Assembly: GCF_014203855.1 (NCBI RefSeq)
Contig: NZ_JACHJV010000001.1
Span: 434,001-498,000, forward strand
Direction: 5' to 3'
Origin: Kitasatospora kifunensis
GTDB taxonomy: Bacteria > Actinomycetota > Actinomycetes > Streptomycetales > Streptomycetaceae
DNA length: 64,000 bases
Made by a program: the position numbers and the translations under genes. How positions within the stretch are numbered: the stretch's first letter is position 1; the number at the start of each line of letters is the position of its first letter. Of this stretch, positions 34,229 to 43,608 are shown one piece after another. The notes below the pieces were generated by a model. The model searched no databases and was not told where the DNA came from. It saw only the letters and a program-made list of their open reading frames with translations.

Positions 34229-34810
34229 ATGGCAAGGACCAAGGAGTTCGACCCCGAAGCCGCCCTGCAGGCGGCCATGGAGCTGTTCTGGCAGCGCGGC
34301 TACGAGGCCACCTCGATGGCCGACCTGGTCGAGCGCCTCGGGGTCGGCCGGGCCAGCCTGTACGCCACCTTCGGCAGCAAACACGACCTCTACCTGAAGG
34401 CGCTCGACCGGTACGCCGAGTTGACCGACCCGCAACTGCTGGCCGAGCTGTCCCAACCCGGCCCGGCGCTGCCGGCGGTGCGCGCGGTCCTGCGGCGCTA
34501 CGCCCTCAACTCGCTCGGCGAACAGCGCGAGCGCGGCTGCTTCGTGGTCAACACGGCAGCCGAACTCGCCTCCCACGACGCCGAGTCGGCGCGCCGGGTG
34601 CTGGCGAGCTGGGACCATCTGGAGACCTTGCTGGCCTCCGCGCTGACCCGGGCGCAGGCCCAGGGAGAGCTCGGGCCGCAGAAGGATCCGCGAGCCCTGG
34701 CGAGGCTGCTGCTGGCACTCCTGCAGGGCGTGCGGCTGATCGGCAAGGCCTGCGGCGACGACGGCCGGGTCAGGGACGCGATCGCACAGGCGGAGTCCCT
34801 GCTCGACTGA
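34229..34810 (+). CDS. TetR-family regulator
   Basis: About 193 aa. The N-terminal helix-turn-helix is EAALQAAMELFWQRGYEATS, MADLVERLGVGRASLYATFG and SKHDLYLKAL. The C-terminal ligand domain contains RGCFVVNTAAELASHD, a pattern seen in YcdC/AcrR-like members. It lies 111 bp upstream of an SDR gene, and both promoters carry a near-identical palindrome, so it likely represses itself and the reductase. Confidence 0.9.
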   Translation: MARTKEFDPEAALQAAMELFWQRGYEATSMADLVERLGVGRASLYATFGSKHDLYLKALDRYAELTDPQLLAELSQPGPALPAVRAVLRRYALNSLGEQRERGCFVVNTAAELASHDAESARRVLASWDHLETLLASALTRAQAQGELGPQKDPRALARLLLALLQGVRLIGKACGDDGRVRDAIAQAESLLD

Positions 34811-34869
34811 ACCGGGGCCGAGAGTCCGCGCGGGGCCGGTTCGGCCGTCCCGGCCGCTGCGCTCATTCA

Positions 34870-34883
34870 GGAACGTTCGTTCC
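34870..34883. promoter_or_regulatory. TetR-type operator before the SDR gene
   Basis: GGAACG-TT-CGTTCC is a perfect palindrome, 38 bp before ATG 34922. Its core GAACGTTCGTTC matches the core at 34194-34205 in 10 of 12 positions. Confidence 0.6.
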
Positions 34884-34921
34884 AGATCAAGCTCAACCCA
34901 ACCCACCTCAAGGACAGAACC

Positions 34922-35698
34922 ATGACCGCAAGCACAGCCACCGCGCGTTTCGCCGACCGGACCGTTCTCGTCACCGGCGGTGGCTCCGGCCTCGGCCGGG
35001 CCATCGCGCTCGCCTTCGCCGCCGAAGGCGCCAAGGTCGTCGTCTCCGGACGCACCGCCCAGAGCCTGGACGAGACCGTCCAGTTGATCGGGACCGCGGG
35101 CGGTCGGGGCCTGGCCGTGGTGGCCGACACCGCTCGTCCCGCCGAGGTCGAGGCGCTGGTGCAGCGGACCGTCGAGGCCTTCGGCGGCCTGGACGTCGCG
35201 GTCAACAACGCGGGGATCCTGCGGGGCATCGGGCCGATAGCCGAGGTCGAACTCGATGACTGGCAGGAGCAGTTGAACACCAACGTGACCGGTGTCTGGC
35301 TGGCCATGAAGCACGAGATCGCCCACATGAAGGCGCACGGGGGCGGCGCGATCGTCAACATCGCCTCGAACCTCGGCGCTCACCGGCGGGTCCCGAACAT
35401 GGTCGCCTACGCGACCAGCAAGGCCGCCGTCTCGGCACTGACCCGGGGCGCCGCCCTTGACCACATCGGCGACGGCGTGCGGATCAACGCCGTCAGCCCC
35501 GGCTCCTCCGCCACCACGATGTCGCTGCGTCCCGGTGAGAGCGAGGCGCAGCGCGCCGACCGGATCAAGAGCGGGACGCCGCTGGGACGCCTCGCGCAGG
35601 TCGAGGAGGTCGCAGCGGCCGTCCTCTACCTGGCCTCGGACGCGGCGGGCGCGGTCGTCGGCGCCGACCTGGTGATCGACAGCGGCTCGGCGGCCTGA
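34922..35698 (+). CDS. Short-chain dehydrogenase/reductase
   Basis: About 258 aa, classical SDR. The cofactor site is VLVTGGGSGLGRAIA, the structural motif VNNAG, the catalytic Ser in VNIASN and the Tyr-Lys pair in YATSKAAV. Arg in VVVSGRT at the end of beta-2 favours NADP(H). The substrate is unknown. Its control by the adjacent TetR protein suggests a detoxification role. Confidence 0.92.
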   Translation: MTASTATARFADRTVLVTGGGSGLGRAIALAFAAEGAKVVVSGRTAQSLDETVQLIGTAGGRGLAVVADTARPAEVEALVQRTVEAFGGLDVAVNNAGILRGIGPIAEVELDDWQEQLNTNVTGVWLAMKHEIAHMKAHGGGAIVNIASNLGAHRRVPNMVAYATSKAAVSALTRGAALDHIGDGVRINAVSPGSSATTMSLRPGESEAQRADRIKSGTPLGRLAQVEEVAAAVLYLASDAAGAVVGADLVIDSGSAA

Positions 35699-35720
35699 CC
35701 CCCGCCCCAGCTGGAGACCC

Positions 35721-36590
35721 TCACTCCTTGAGCGCCCCCGTGCTGCCGCCCCGAACGAAGTGGCGCTGGAAGACGAAGAAGACGACCGCGACCGGGACGG
35801 TGGCCAGCAGCGCGGCGGTCAGCTTGAGCGGGTACTGGGTGCCCGAGCCCAGTCCGCCGGAGACGAACTGCACCAGGCCGGTGGTCAGGGTGGCGTGGTC
35901 GGCGGACTGAGTGGTGACCACGAAGTGCGTGAACTCGTTCCAAGTACCCTGGAAGGAGAGGACGGTGAGGGTGATCAGGGCGGGCTTGGCCATCGGCAGG
36001 ATCACCGACCAGTAGGTCCGGAAGACCCCCGCCCCGTCCACCCGGGCGGCCTCCTCGATCTCCTGCGGCACCGACTCGAAGAACTGCTTCATGATGAAGA
36101 CGCCGACCGCGTCCACCAGCAGCGGCACGATCATCGCCGTGTAGGTGTCGTAGATCCCGAGGTACTGCACCACCAGAAATTTGGGGATCATCAGCACCAC
36201 ACCCGGCACGGCCATCACCGAGATCAGCCCCACGGTCAGCAGGCCCCGGCCGGGAAAGCGCAGCCGGGCCAGCGCGTAACCGGCCAGCGAGTCGAAGAAC
36301 ACCCGCCCGACCGTGACCACCACGGTGACCAGCACGGAGTTGCCCAGCCAGGTCGGGAACGGCACGGCATCCGAGCCGCCGCCGAACAGCTGCCGGTAGC
36401 TGGCCAGCGTGAACGGGTGCGGGATCAGGCTGAGCGGTGAGGCGGCGGCCTGCGGGTCCGTCTTGAAGGTCGTCGCCAGCTGGATCACGAACGGCAGCAG
36501 GAAGACCAGTGCCACCACCGCCAGCAGCAGCGTGCCGAGCAGCCGTGGCGTCCGGGAGCGCTTGCGCCGCAAGGGAGTTGGCGTGTTCAT
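35721..36590 (-). CDS. ABC sugar transporter permease, MalG type
   Basis: About 289 aa, six transmembrane helices. The EAA loop QEIEEAARVDGAGVFRTYWS with ILPMAKPAL contacts the ATPase. ATG 36590 gives the family N-terminus (RRKRSRTPRLLGTLLLAVVA) and overlaps the upstream permease stop by 4 bp. The operon has no ATPase gene, so it probably uses a shared one, as MsiK does for many streptomycete importers. Confidence 0.92.
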   Translation of the reverse strand: MNTPTPLRRKRSRTPRLLGTLLLAVVALVFLLPFVIQLATTFKTDPQAAASPLSLIPHPFTLASYRQLFGGGSDAVPFPTWLGNSVLVTVVVTVGRVFFDSLAGYALARLRFPGRGLLTVGLISVMAVPGVVLMIPKFLVVQYLGIYDTYTAMIVPLLVDAVGVFIMKQFFESVPQEIEEAARVDGAGVFRTYWSVILPMAKPALITLTVLSFQGTWNEFTHFVVTTQSADHATLTTGLVQFVSGGLGSGTQYPLKLTAALLATVPVAVVFFVFQRHFVRGGSTGALKE

Positions 36591-37786
36591 CGGCCAGCCC
36601 TTCCCGCCTGATCCTGCGCCTGCCGCTGCGTGCGAACTCGCGCACGCACCCGCCGTGTCAGCGCGACGCGGGCACCGCCCGCGTCGCGTTCGCGCAGCAG
36701 CAGGCGCTGCAACCCGGTCATCAGCAGGATGATCGCCAGCAGGACGAAGGAGATCGCCGCCCCGGTGCCGTACTGCGCGTCCTTGAAGCTCACGCCGTAG
36801 GAGAGGAAGGCCGGGGTCAGCGTGGTGTTGGCGGGCGCCCCTTGACTCATCACGTACACCTGGTCGAAAACCTGCCAAGTGCCGATCAGGCCAAGGGTGA
36901 TGACCAGGAAGAGGACCGGGCGCAAGGCCGGCACGATGACATGGCGCAGCACCTGGCGCCCGTTGGCGCCGTCCAGCCTGGCCGACTCCAACTGGGCCTC
37001 GGGGATGTCCTGCAGGGCTGCCAGGAACATCAGCATGAAGGTGCCCGAGGTGGTCCAGACGACCAGGAAGATGATCGTGCACATCGCGATCGACGGCCCG
37101 GAGAGCCAGTCCCACCAGGAGAGTCCGAGCGCGCCGTGGTCGGCCAGCGCGGCCGGCGGGGCGGCCGGGTCGACCAGGCCCAGGCCGCCGAGCACCACCC
37201 ATACCAGCCCGCGCGCGTCGGTGAACCAGTTCGGCCCTTTGATACCAACCCACTTGAGCAGGCTGTTGACGGCTCCGCTGCTCTGGAAGAGGAAGAGGAA
37301 GACGGTGGAGACCGCGATCGAGCTGGTGACGGAGGGGAAGTAGAACGCGGTGCGGAACAGTCCCTTGCCCTTCAGCCGCCGCCGGTTGACGGCCAGTGCC
37401 AGCGCCAGCGCCAGGCCGGTCTGCAACGGGACGACCAGCAGGACGTAGTAGAGGTTGTTGCGCAGCGAGGTCATGAAGAGCGTGCGGGTCAGGCCGTCGT
37501 GCGTGAAGAGGTCCTGGTAGTTGCGCAGGCCCACGAAGTCGGCGGCGCCGGAGAACGGGTTGGACTGGCCGTCCCAGTTCAGCAGGCTCACCCAGAGCGC
37601 CATCACGACGGGCAGCGCCAGGAAGAGCCCGAGGATCACCACCATGGGGCTGACGAAGAGCCAGCCCCACAACCCCTGGCCGCGCGCCGCGCTCGACCCA
37701 CGTCGGGTGGGCCCACGCCGGGTGCTGGTGGCGCCGCCGCGCCCCGGTTCGACGACGGCGGCAGTGGCGGCGGTGGCCGTTCTCAC
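36587..37786 (-). CDS. ABC sugar transporter permease, MalF type
   Basis: About 399 aa. A 40-residue Arg/Thr-rich cytosolic N-terminus precedes six or more helices. The EAA loop is PEAQLESARLDGANGRQVLR with HVIVPALRP. A periplasmic insert around residues 170-220 is longer than usual. Overlaps of 4 bp on both sides (with the binding protein at 37783 and MalG at 36587) show a single coupled operon. Confidence 0.92.
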   Translation of the reverse strand: MRTATAATAAVVEPGRGGATSTRRGPTRRGSSAARGQGLWGWLFVSPMVVILGLFLALPVVMALWVSLLNWDGQSNPFSGAADFVGLRNYQDLFTHDGLTRTLFMTSLRNNLYYVLLVVPLQTGLALALALAVNRRRLKGKGLFRTAFYFPSVTSSIAVSTVFLFLFQSSGAVNSLLKWVGIKGPNWFTDARGLVWVVLGGLGLVDPAAPPAALADHGALGLSWWDWLSGPSIAMCTIIFLVVWTTSGTFMLMFLAALQDIPEAQLESARLDGANGRQVLRHVIVPALRPVLFLVITLGLIGTWQVFDQVYVMSQGAPANTTLTPAFLSYGVSFKDAQYGTGAAISFVLLAIILLMTGLQRLLLRERDAGGARVALTRRVRARVRTQRQAQDQAGRAGR

Positions 37787-39030
37787 TGCGTGTTCCCGCT
37801 CAGCGCGCTCTCGCCGTTCTTCTGCAGATCGGCCAGCAGCTTGGTCGGGTCACTGCTCACCAACTGCGCGAGCGAGGTGTTGAACTGGGCCATCACCTGC
37901 CGCATACCGGGTGCGTTCACCGGAAGTTGGGCGTAGGAGGCACCGTCCGCCCAGGCCGCGGACTTCGGGTCCTGCTGCTTGAAGGCGGCCAGCAGCGTCT
38001 GCTTCGAGGGCATCACACCGACCGTCTTGGCAAAAGTCAACTGGTTGCTGTCGCTGGTGAGTTCATTGATCAGGGCGACTGCCGCCGCCTGGTGGCGGCT
38101 CTTGGTGGCCACGCCCCAGCAGTCGGTGAAGTCCATCGTGCCCTTGCCGGCCGGGCCGTCGGGCAGCGGGAGAAGCGCGTACGGGGTGCCCGGGAAGTCC
38201 TTGGCCATCGCGCCGGCCAGCCAGTTGCCCTCGATGGTCATCGCGGCCTTGCCCTTGCCGAACGCCTCTCCTCCCCAACCGGCGTCGAGGTCCTTCGGGA
38301 ACTTCAACACACCGTCGGTCAGCAACTGCTTGACGTAGGCCAGGGCTTGGACGTTGCTCTGGTCGCTGGCCGTCATCTTCGTCTGGTCCGCGTTGGTCAG
38401 CCAGCCACCGGCCTGCTTGAAGAATCCGCCCAGCTCGTTGTAGTCGGCGTTGACCGACAGGCCGGTGACGCCGTTGCCGGTGAGCTTCTTGGCTACGGCC
38501 GCCAACTGGTCCCAGGTCTTGGGATAGTCGGCGGCGGTGAGCCCTGCTTTCTGCCACAGGTCCGTGTTGATCGCCAGCGCGAGCGTCGACTGGTCCTTGG
38601 GAGCACAGTAGAGCTTGCTGTTGTAGGTGAACGCCCCGAGCAGCGTGGGACTGTAGGCGTCGCGATCCTTGAGCTGGTCGCCGTAGGCATACAGCGCACC
38701 GCGCTTGGCGTAGGTGGAGAACTGGTCGGAGGAGACGTAGAAGACGTCCGGCGGGTTGTCACCCGCGAAGGCCTGGCCCAGCTGCTGGTCCATGTTCTGT
38801 GCGATGTCCACCGTGACGCTGTTGCCCGTGGCCTTCGCCCAGGCGTCGGTGGCCGCCTTGACCGCATCGGTCTCGGCGGCGCCCGAGGTGGCGATCAGCA
38901 CCTTGAGCTCCTGCTTGCCCGAACTCTGCTGACTGGCACCGGTCTTGGAGAAGCCCGAGGAACAGGCCGTAGCGAGCAGGGATAGCGTCAGTCCGCTGAC
39001 CGCGAGGGGAAGAAGTGCTATGCGGCGCAT
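37783..39030 (-). CDS. ABC sugar-binding lipoprotein
   Basis: About 415 aa. A lipoprotein signal peptide ends in the lipobox LLATAC (Cys23). The body is a family 1 solute-binding protein: TDAVKAATDAWAKATGNSVT, DVFYVSSDQFSTYAKRG, TWDQLAAVAKKLTGNGVTG and KGKAAMTIEGNWLAG. It delivers an oligosaccharide to the two permeases encoded downstream. GGAGGAC lies close upstream of ATG 39030. The substrate cannot be named; the neighbouring debranching-type glucosidase suggests an alpha-glucan or a disaccharide. Confidence 0.93.
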   Translation of the reverse strand: MRRIALLPLAVSGLTLSLLATACSSGFSKTGASQQSSGKQELKVLIATSGAAETDAVKAATDAWAKATGNSVTVDIAQNMDQQLGQAFAGDNPPDVFYVSSDQFSTYAKRGALYAYGDQLKDRDAYSPTLLGAFTYNSKLYCAPKDQSTLALAINTDLWQKAGLTAADYPKTWDQLAAVAKKLTGNGVTGLSVNADYNELGGFFKQAGGWLTNADQTKMTASDQSNVQALAYVKQLLTDGVLKFPKDLDAGWGGEAFGKGKAAMTIEGNWLAGAMAKDFPGTPYALLPLPDGPAGKGTMDFTDCWGVATKSRHQAAAVALINELTSDSNQLTFAKTVGVMPSKQTLLAAFKQQDPKSAAWADGASYAQLPVNAPGMRQVMAQFNTSLAQLVSSDPTKLLADLQKNGESALSGNTQ

Positions 39031-39123
39031 GGTCGTCCTCCGAGCGTCATATCCGGTGGTGCGAGGGTGTGGGGGTCTACGTTGCGGTGCGGACCCGGAC
39101 CGGTCCTGGTGGGGGATGCTGCT

Positions 39124-40266
39124 CTACCGCGAACTCCGCTGCGAGCCCTGCTGTGAGCTCTGTTGCGAGCTCTGTTGCGAGCTCTGGCGGACGATCAGAC
39201 GTGGCGTCAGCAGCCGCTGTTCACTGGCTCGTTGAGGATCGGCGAGACGGGCCAACAGCAACCGCACGCAGTCCTGGGCGACCTGCTCCAGCGGCTGCTC
39301 CACCGAGCTGAGGGCGGGGTCGAGCAGGGCCGCGATCGGGGAGTCGTCGAAGCCGGTGACCGCCACGTCGTCGCCCGGCCGCAACCCCCGTTCGCGCAGC
39401 ACGTCGTAGCAGCCCAGCGCCAAGGTGTCGCTCAGCGCCACGATCGCGGTCACCTCGCGTTCCAGCAGCTCCCGGGTGGCGCGGCGGGCGTCCTCGGCGG
39501 AGTTCACGGCGGCGGCGCGCAGGCCCGTGAGCGGCAGTCCGCGCCGCTCCAGCACCCGGCGCCAGCCCGCGGCCCGGTCCTCGCCCGCGTCGCTGTCCTG
39601 GGGCCAGCCGAGCAGGCCGATCAGCGCGTGCCCGGCGGTCGCCAGGTGCTCGGTGGCCGCCTCGGTGCCCGCCGAGCCATCCACGTCCACCCAGTCGCCG
39701 AACCCCTCCTCGCCCCAGGAGCGGCCGAAGGCGACGAACGGCACACCGTTGTCGTGCAGCCAGCGGTGCCGGGGGTCGGCGGTGCGGGTACGGTCCAGCA
39801 CGAACGCGTCGACAGCCTGCTCGCGCAGGAGTTGGTCATAGCGCTGGATCTCCTGCTCGGCGGTGGCAGCCGGGAAGACCAGCAGCCGGTGGCCCACCGC
39901 GTCGGCGGCCTCGGTCAGCGCGTGCAGGAAACGGTCGTGCACCGCGTTGGAGCGGCCCGCGATGCTGGGCTCCAGCGCGTAGCCGATGGTCCGCGACTCG
40001 CGGCGACGCAGCGAGCGGGCGGCGGCGTGCGGCCGGTAGCCCAGTTCTTCGATGGCGGCTCTGACCCGGGCGAGGGTCTCGGGGCGCAGCAGTTCGGGGC
40101 TGTTGATCGCGTTCGAGACGGTCTGCCGGCCGACCTGCGCGTGCGCCGCGACCTCGGCCATGGTCGCGGGCCGGGAACGGGCCTGGGGACCATGGTGCGC
40201 CTCGGCCGGACCGTCAAGTCGGGACCTGGGTTGGGAATCCGCATGAGGGGGAACGTCTTTGGCCAT
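39124..40266 (-). CDS. LacI-family transcriptional repressor
   Basis: About 380 aa. The helix-turn-helix is at about residues 34-85 (ATMAEVAAHAQVGRQTVSNA, RPHAAARSL with the hinge helix). A periplasmic-binding-protein-like sensor domain with AVTGFDDSPIAALLDPALSS follows. The N-terminus has a 33-residue extension. The C-terminus ends in Ser/Gln repeats (QSSQQSSQQ) encoded by a 12-bp tandem repeat. It sits between the importer and the glucosidase genes, and a CG-centred palindrome at 40312-40325 is its likely operator. Confidence 0.92.
   Translation of the reverse strand: MAKDVPPHADSQPRSRLDGPAEAHHGPQARSRPATMAEVAAHAQVGRQTVSNAINSPELLRPETLARVRAAIEELGYRPHAAARSLRRRESRTIGYALEPSIAGRSNAVHDRFLHALTEAADAVGHRLLVFPAATAEQEIQRYDQLLREQAVDAFVLDRTRTADPRHRWLHDNGVPFVAFGRSWGEEGFGDWVDVDGSAGTEAATEHLATAGHALIGLLGWPQDSDAGEDRAAGWRRVLERRGLPLTGLRAAAVNSAEDARRATRELLEREVTAIVALSDTLALGCYDVLRERGLRPGDDVAVTGFDDSPIAALLDPALSSVEQPLEQVAQDCVRLLLARLADPQRASEQRLLTPRLIVRQSSQQSSQQSSQQGSQRSSR
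39131..39190. repeat. 12-bp tandem repeat in the LacI gene
   Basis: About five degenerate copies of GAGCTCTGTTGC encode the Ser/Gln-rich tail of the repressor; two central copies are identical. Confidence 0.75.
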
Positions 40267-40311
40267 CTGCTACGCAATCCGATGTTTCGGGTACGGTGTC
40301 GGTCGGATCAA

Positions 40312-40325
40312 TTGGATCGTTCCAA
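40312..40325. promoter_or_regulatory. LacI-type operator
   Basis: TTGGATCGTTCCAA is a 14-bp palindrome with the central CG typical of LacI operators, in the 125-bp divergent region between the repressor (start 40266) and the glucosidase (start 40392). Confidence 0.65.
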
Positions 40326-40391
40326 CTCTCCGATCGACGCTGACTGTACACGCCGTTCCAGGGAAATCAAGAAGGTCGAAGGTCCCCGAAG

Positions 40392-42605
40392 ATGACGCAC
40401 GAGAGCTCCCGCACCAGCCCACCCTCCGATGCCGGCCGGACCGTCGACCACCCCTGCACCGAGCGGCCCCAGACGGAGGATCAGCTGCGGACGCAGGATC
40501 AGCCCGCCCAGGGCCAGCCCTTCGTCCACGACGCCCGGCTCGTCCTGTGGGCGCCCTCCTTCGTGGCCTCGCGGGCCGACGGCGATCTCGCGGCGGCCGT
40601 CGACGGCTTCTACCACGGCGACCGGCGCTACCTGCGCTCGCTGCGCGTCTCGGTCGACGGGGTGCACCTCGCGGCGACCAACGCGGTGACCGAGTCCGCC
40701 GACCGCGCCGTCTTCGAAGCCGTCCTGCGCCAGGTCGGGCAGAGCACGGCCGACCCCGCCGTCACGCTGCGCCGGGAGCGCTCGGTTCAGCCTGCCCGCT
40801 TCACCGAGCTGGTCGAGGTCGTCAACCACGGTTCCCAGCAGGTGACATGCACGCTGCGGATCACGGCACAGGCGGACTTCGCCGCGATGGACGCGGTCAA
40901 GGCCGGGACGGCCCTCGCCGCGGTCGAACCGGCCTGCGAGGGGCAGCGGTTGACCTGGACGGCCGGGGGCGACCGGCTCTCGCTGACCGCTTCGGAGCCC
41001 CCGGCCGACGTCCGGGTCGACGGCCCGACCGACAGCCTGGCGGTGAGCTTGGTGGCCGACACCGAGGGCACCCTGCTCTTCGAGCTCGCGCTCGCACCCG
41101 GCGAGACCTGGCGCCGCGAGCTCACCGGTCTGGCCGAGAGCGGCACCCCCACCCCCTTCGAGCCCGTCGCGGCCGCCGACCGCCCCTGGGACGCCCTCGA
41201 ACTCACCTGCGCGGACAGCGACTTCACCCGCCTACTGGCCCAGTCCGAACAGGATCTGGCCCGCCTGCTGCTGGCCGACCCGCAGGCCCCCACTGATGTC
41301 TTCGCGGCGGCCGGCGCACCCTGGTTCCTCACCCTGTTCGGCCGCGACTCGCTGTGGACCGCGCGGATGCTGCTCCCGCTCGGCACCGAACTCGCGGCCG
41401 GCACCCTGCGCACCCTGGCCCGCCGCCAGGGCCGGGCCACGGTCGCCGCCACCGAGGAGCAGCCCGGCAAGATCCTGCACGAAGTCCGCGCCGAACAGCA
41501 GGAGTTGGGCGACGGCACCCGGTTGCCGCCGCGCTACTTCGGCACCATCGACGCCACTCCCCTGTGGATCACGCTGCTGCACGACGCCTGGCGCTGGGGC
41601 CTGCCGGACAGCGAGGTCGCCGAACTCCTCCCGCAGCTCGAAGCCGCCCTCAACTGGCTGACGGAGTACGGAGATCCGGATGGTGACGGCCTGCTGGAGT
41701 ACATCGACTCCACCGGCACCGGCCTGGCCAACCAGGGCTGGAAGGACTCCGGCGACTCGATCCGGTTCCGCGACGGCTCCCAGGCCAAGGCCCCGATCGC
41801 GCTGTGCGAGGTGCAGGCCTACGCCTACGAGGCCGCGCTGGCCGGCGCCACCCTGTTGGACGCCTTCCACCGTCCGGGCGCCGCCGGCTACCGCAGCTGG
41901 GCCGCCCGCCTCCAGGAGGCGTTCCGCCGCGCCTTCTGGGTGGCCGACCGACATGGCCGCTACCCCGCCATAGCCCTCGACGCGGACAAGCGTCCGGTGG
42001 ACTCGGTCACTTCGGGGATGGGCCACCTGCTGGGCACCGGCCTGCTCGACGCCGAGGAGAGCCGCCTGGTCGCCGACCGACTGCTCAGCCCGGGCCTGGC
42101 CGACGGCTACGGGCTGCGCACCTACGCCGCCGAGAACGGCGGCTACAACCCGCTCGGCTACCACGTCGGCAGCATCTGGCCGCACGACACCGCGATCGCC
42201 GTGCACGGCCTGGCCAAGGCCGGGTTCCCGGACCACGCCCGCCGGTTGGCCGAGCGCCTGATCGCCGCCGGGCCCGCCTTCGAGGCCCGGCTGCCCGAAC
42301 TCTTCGCGGGCACCGCCCGTAGCTCCTCCCGCCGCCCCGCCCCCTACCCCGCCTCCTGCCGCCCCCAGGCCTGGGCGGCGGCCGCGCCCGTCGCCCTGCT
42401 CCAGGCCCTGCTCGGCCTGCAAGCCGACGTGCCCGCCGGACGCCTCACCGTCCACCCCGCCGCGAGCAGGCTGCTGCCACTGAGCGTCCGCGGGCTGCGG
42501 GTGGCCGGTGTCCCGCTCACCGTCCAGATCGCCGCGGACGGCACGGTCCAGGCACAGACCTCGGCGGCGGTGGAGGTCCTGACCTCGCCACCGGACCGGC
42601 CGTAG
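40392..42605 (+). CDS. Glycogen-debranching-type alpha-glucosidase
   Basis: About 737 aa, cytoplasmic (no signal peptide). The N-terminal domain (residues 40-290; LVLWAPSFVASRADGDLAAA, FYHGDRRYLRSL) matches the N-terminal domain of some debranching enzymes. The C-terminal (alpha/alpha)6 barrel has APWFLTLFGRDSLWTARMLL, NQGWKDSGDSIRFRDGS and NPLGYHVGSIWPHDTAIAVH. This is the amylo-alpha-1,6-glucosidase / GH63-like group. It would hydrolyse an oligosaccharide brought in by the importer. The first 40 residues are Pro/Gln/Thr rich. Its regulation by the LacI protein is inferred from the operator. Confidence 0.88.
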   Translation: MTHESSRTSPPSDAGRTVDHPCTERPQTEDQLRTQDQPAQGQPFVHDARLVLWAPSFVASRADGDLAAAVDGFYHGDRRYLRSLRVSVDGVHLAATNAVTESADRAVFEAVLRQVGQSTADPAVTLRRERSVQPARFTELVEVVNHGSQQVTCTLRITAQADFAAMDAVKAGTALAAVEPACEGQRLTWTAGGDRLSLTASEPPADVRVDGPTDSLAVSLVADTEGTLLFELALAPGETWRRELTGLAESGTPTPFEPVAAADRPWDALELTCADSDFTRLLAQSEQDLARLLLADPQAPTDVFAAAGAPWFLTLFGRDSLWTARMLLPLGTELAAGTLRTLARRQGRATVAATEEQPGKILHEVRAEQQELGDGTRLPPRYFGTIDATPLWITLLHDAWRWGLPDSEVAELLPQLEAALNWLTEYGDPDGDGLLEYIDSTGTGLANQGWKDSGDSIRFRDGSQAKAPIALCEVQAYAYEAALAGATLLDAFHRPGAAGYRSWAARLQEAFRRAFWVADRHGRYPAIALDADKRPVDSVTSGMGHLLGTGLLDAEESRLVADRLLSPGLADGYGLRTYAAENGGYNPLGYHVGSIWPHDTAIAVHGLAKAGFPDHARRLAERLIAAGPAFEARLPELFAGTARSSSRRPAPYPASCRPQAWAAAAPVALLQALLGLQADVPAGRLTVHPAASRLLPLSVRGLRVAGVPLTVQIAADGTVQAQTSAAVEVLTSPPDRP

Positions 42606-42634
42606 ACCATCGAGCCACGCCACCACCCCGTCAC

Positions 42635-42702
42635 CCACCACCGGCCACCTGCCACCTGCCACCTGCCACCCACCGCCCACCACCCGCCGCCCACCACCGG
42701 TA
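42635..42702. repeat. Low-complexity CCACC-rich tract
   Basis: Short tandem copies of CCACCTG followed by CCACC/CCGCC variants occupy the gap between the glucosidase and the GNAT gene. Two copies of GGATTCGTCAG follow at about 42704 and 42738. No spacer-repeat structure is present. Confidence 0.7.
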
Positions 42703-42786
42703 AGGATTCGTCAGAGCAGCGCCCCCGGTCGCCAGGGATTCGTCAGGGCCGGTCGGCGGCCGGGCGCCGGCGGGTTGACTGGCCCG

Positions 42787-43608
42787 GTGCCCAACCGACC
42801 GACCGCCGGGCGCGCCCCGGCCGGCGCCGCCGTGCTGCCAGCCCCACCGATCCGCCGCGCGAGGCGCCAGCCGCTCCAACACCCGCTGCTCCGCTCCTGG
42901 TTCCTCCCCGAGGAACCCGGCCTGCCCACCCTGGCCGCTCACGTCCTGCTGACCGGGCACGGCGCCCACTGGAGCGAGGGACCCACCACGCCCCGCGCCG
43001 CCGTGGTGCACTGCGGGCCGTACCGGCTGCTGCGCGGCGACCCGCGCTTCCTGCGCCCCGAGCGCCTGGCGCCACTGGAGCGCGGCCAGTTCAGCATGCC
43101 CGACCGCTTCCTGCCACTGCTCGGGGCGACGTTCAGCCCGGTCATGCCGTGGGTGCGCCTGGTCTACACCCAACAGCTGCGCCCCCGGCGCCAACCGCTG
43201 CCCGTCGGCGTCCGGCTGCGCCCGCTGACCCCGCTGGACACCGCCCGACTGGACGCGCTGGGCCAGGAGTTGCGATGGATCACCGAGACCTGGGGGTCGA
43301 GCCGTGCCTTGGCTCGCACGGGCGGCGCCTGGGGCGCGTTCGTCGACGGCAGACTCGCCTCGGTGGCCACCGTCCACCTGCGCGGCGTGTCCCACGAGGA
43401 CCTCGCCGTGGTGACCGCCCCGGAGTTCCGCCGGGCCGGCCTTGCCCTGGCCTGTGTGCTGGCCGCCGCCACGGCCATCCGCCACCGCGGCCGCATCCCG
43501 ACCTGGAGCACGCCCCGCTCCAACGGCCCCAGCCGCGCCCTGGCCGAGGCCGCCGGCTTCCTCCCGGTGCGCGAGGAACTCGTCTACTGGGCCGGACCGG
43601 CGCGCTGA
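42787..43608 (+). CDS. GNAT family N-acetyltransferase, two-domain
   Basis: About 273 aa. The C-terminal half has a GNAT core (LASVATVHLRGVSHEDLAVV, PEFRRAGLALACVLAAATAI as the acetyl-CoA loop, RSNGPSRALAEAAGFLPVRE). The N-terminal half is a GNAT-like or unassigned extension. GTG 42787 and TTG 42775 are both possible starts; neither has a clear ribosome site. The acceptor is unknown. Confidence 0.78.
   Translation: MPNRPTAGRAPAGAAVLPAPPIRRARRQPLQHPLLRSWFLPEEPGLPTLAAHVLLTGHGAHWSEGPTTPRAAVVHCGPYRLLRGDPRFLRPERLAPLERGQFSMPDRFLPLLGATFSPVMPWVRLVYTQQLRPRRQPLPVGVRLRPLTPLDTARLDALGQELRWITETWGSSRALARTGGAWGAFVDGRLASVATVHLRGVSHEDLAVVTAPEFRRAGLALACVLAAATAIRHRGRIPTWSTPRSNGPSRALAEAAGFLPVREELVYWAGPAR

Noticed and set aside
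42635..42702. Possible CRISPR array
   Set aside because: The CCACCTG units are directly adjacent with no spacers of constant length, and no cas genes are near.
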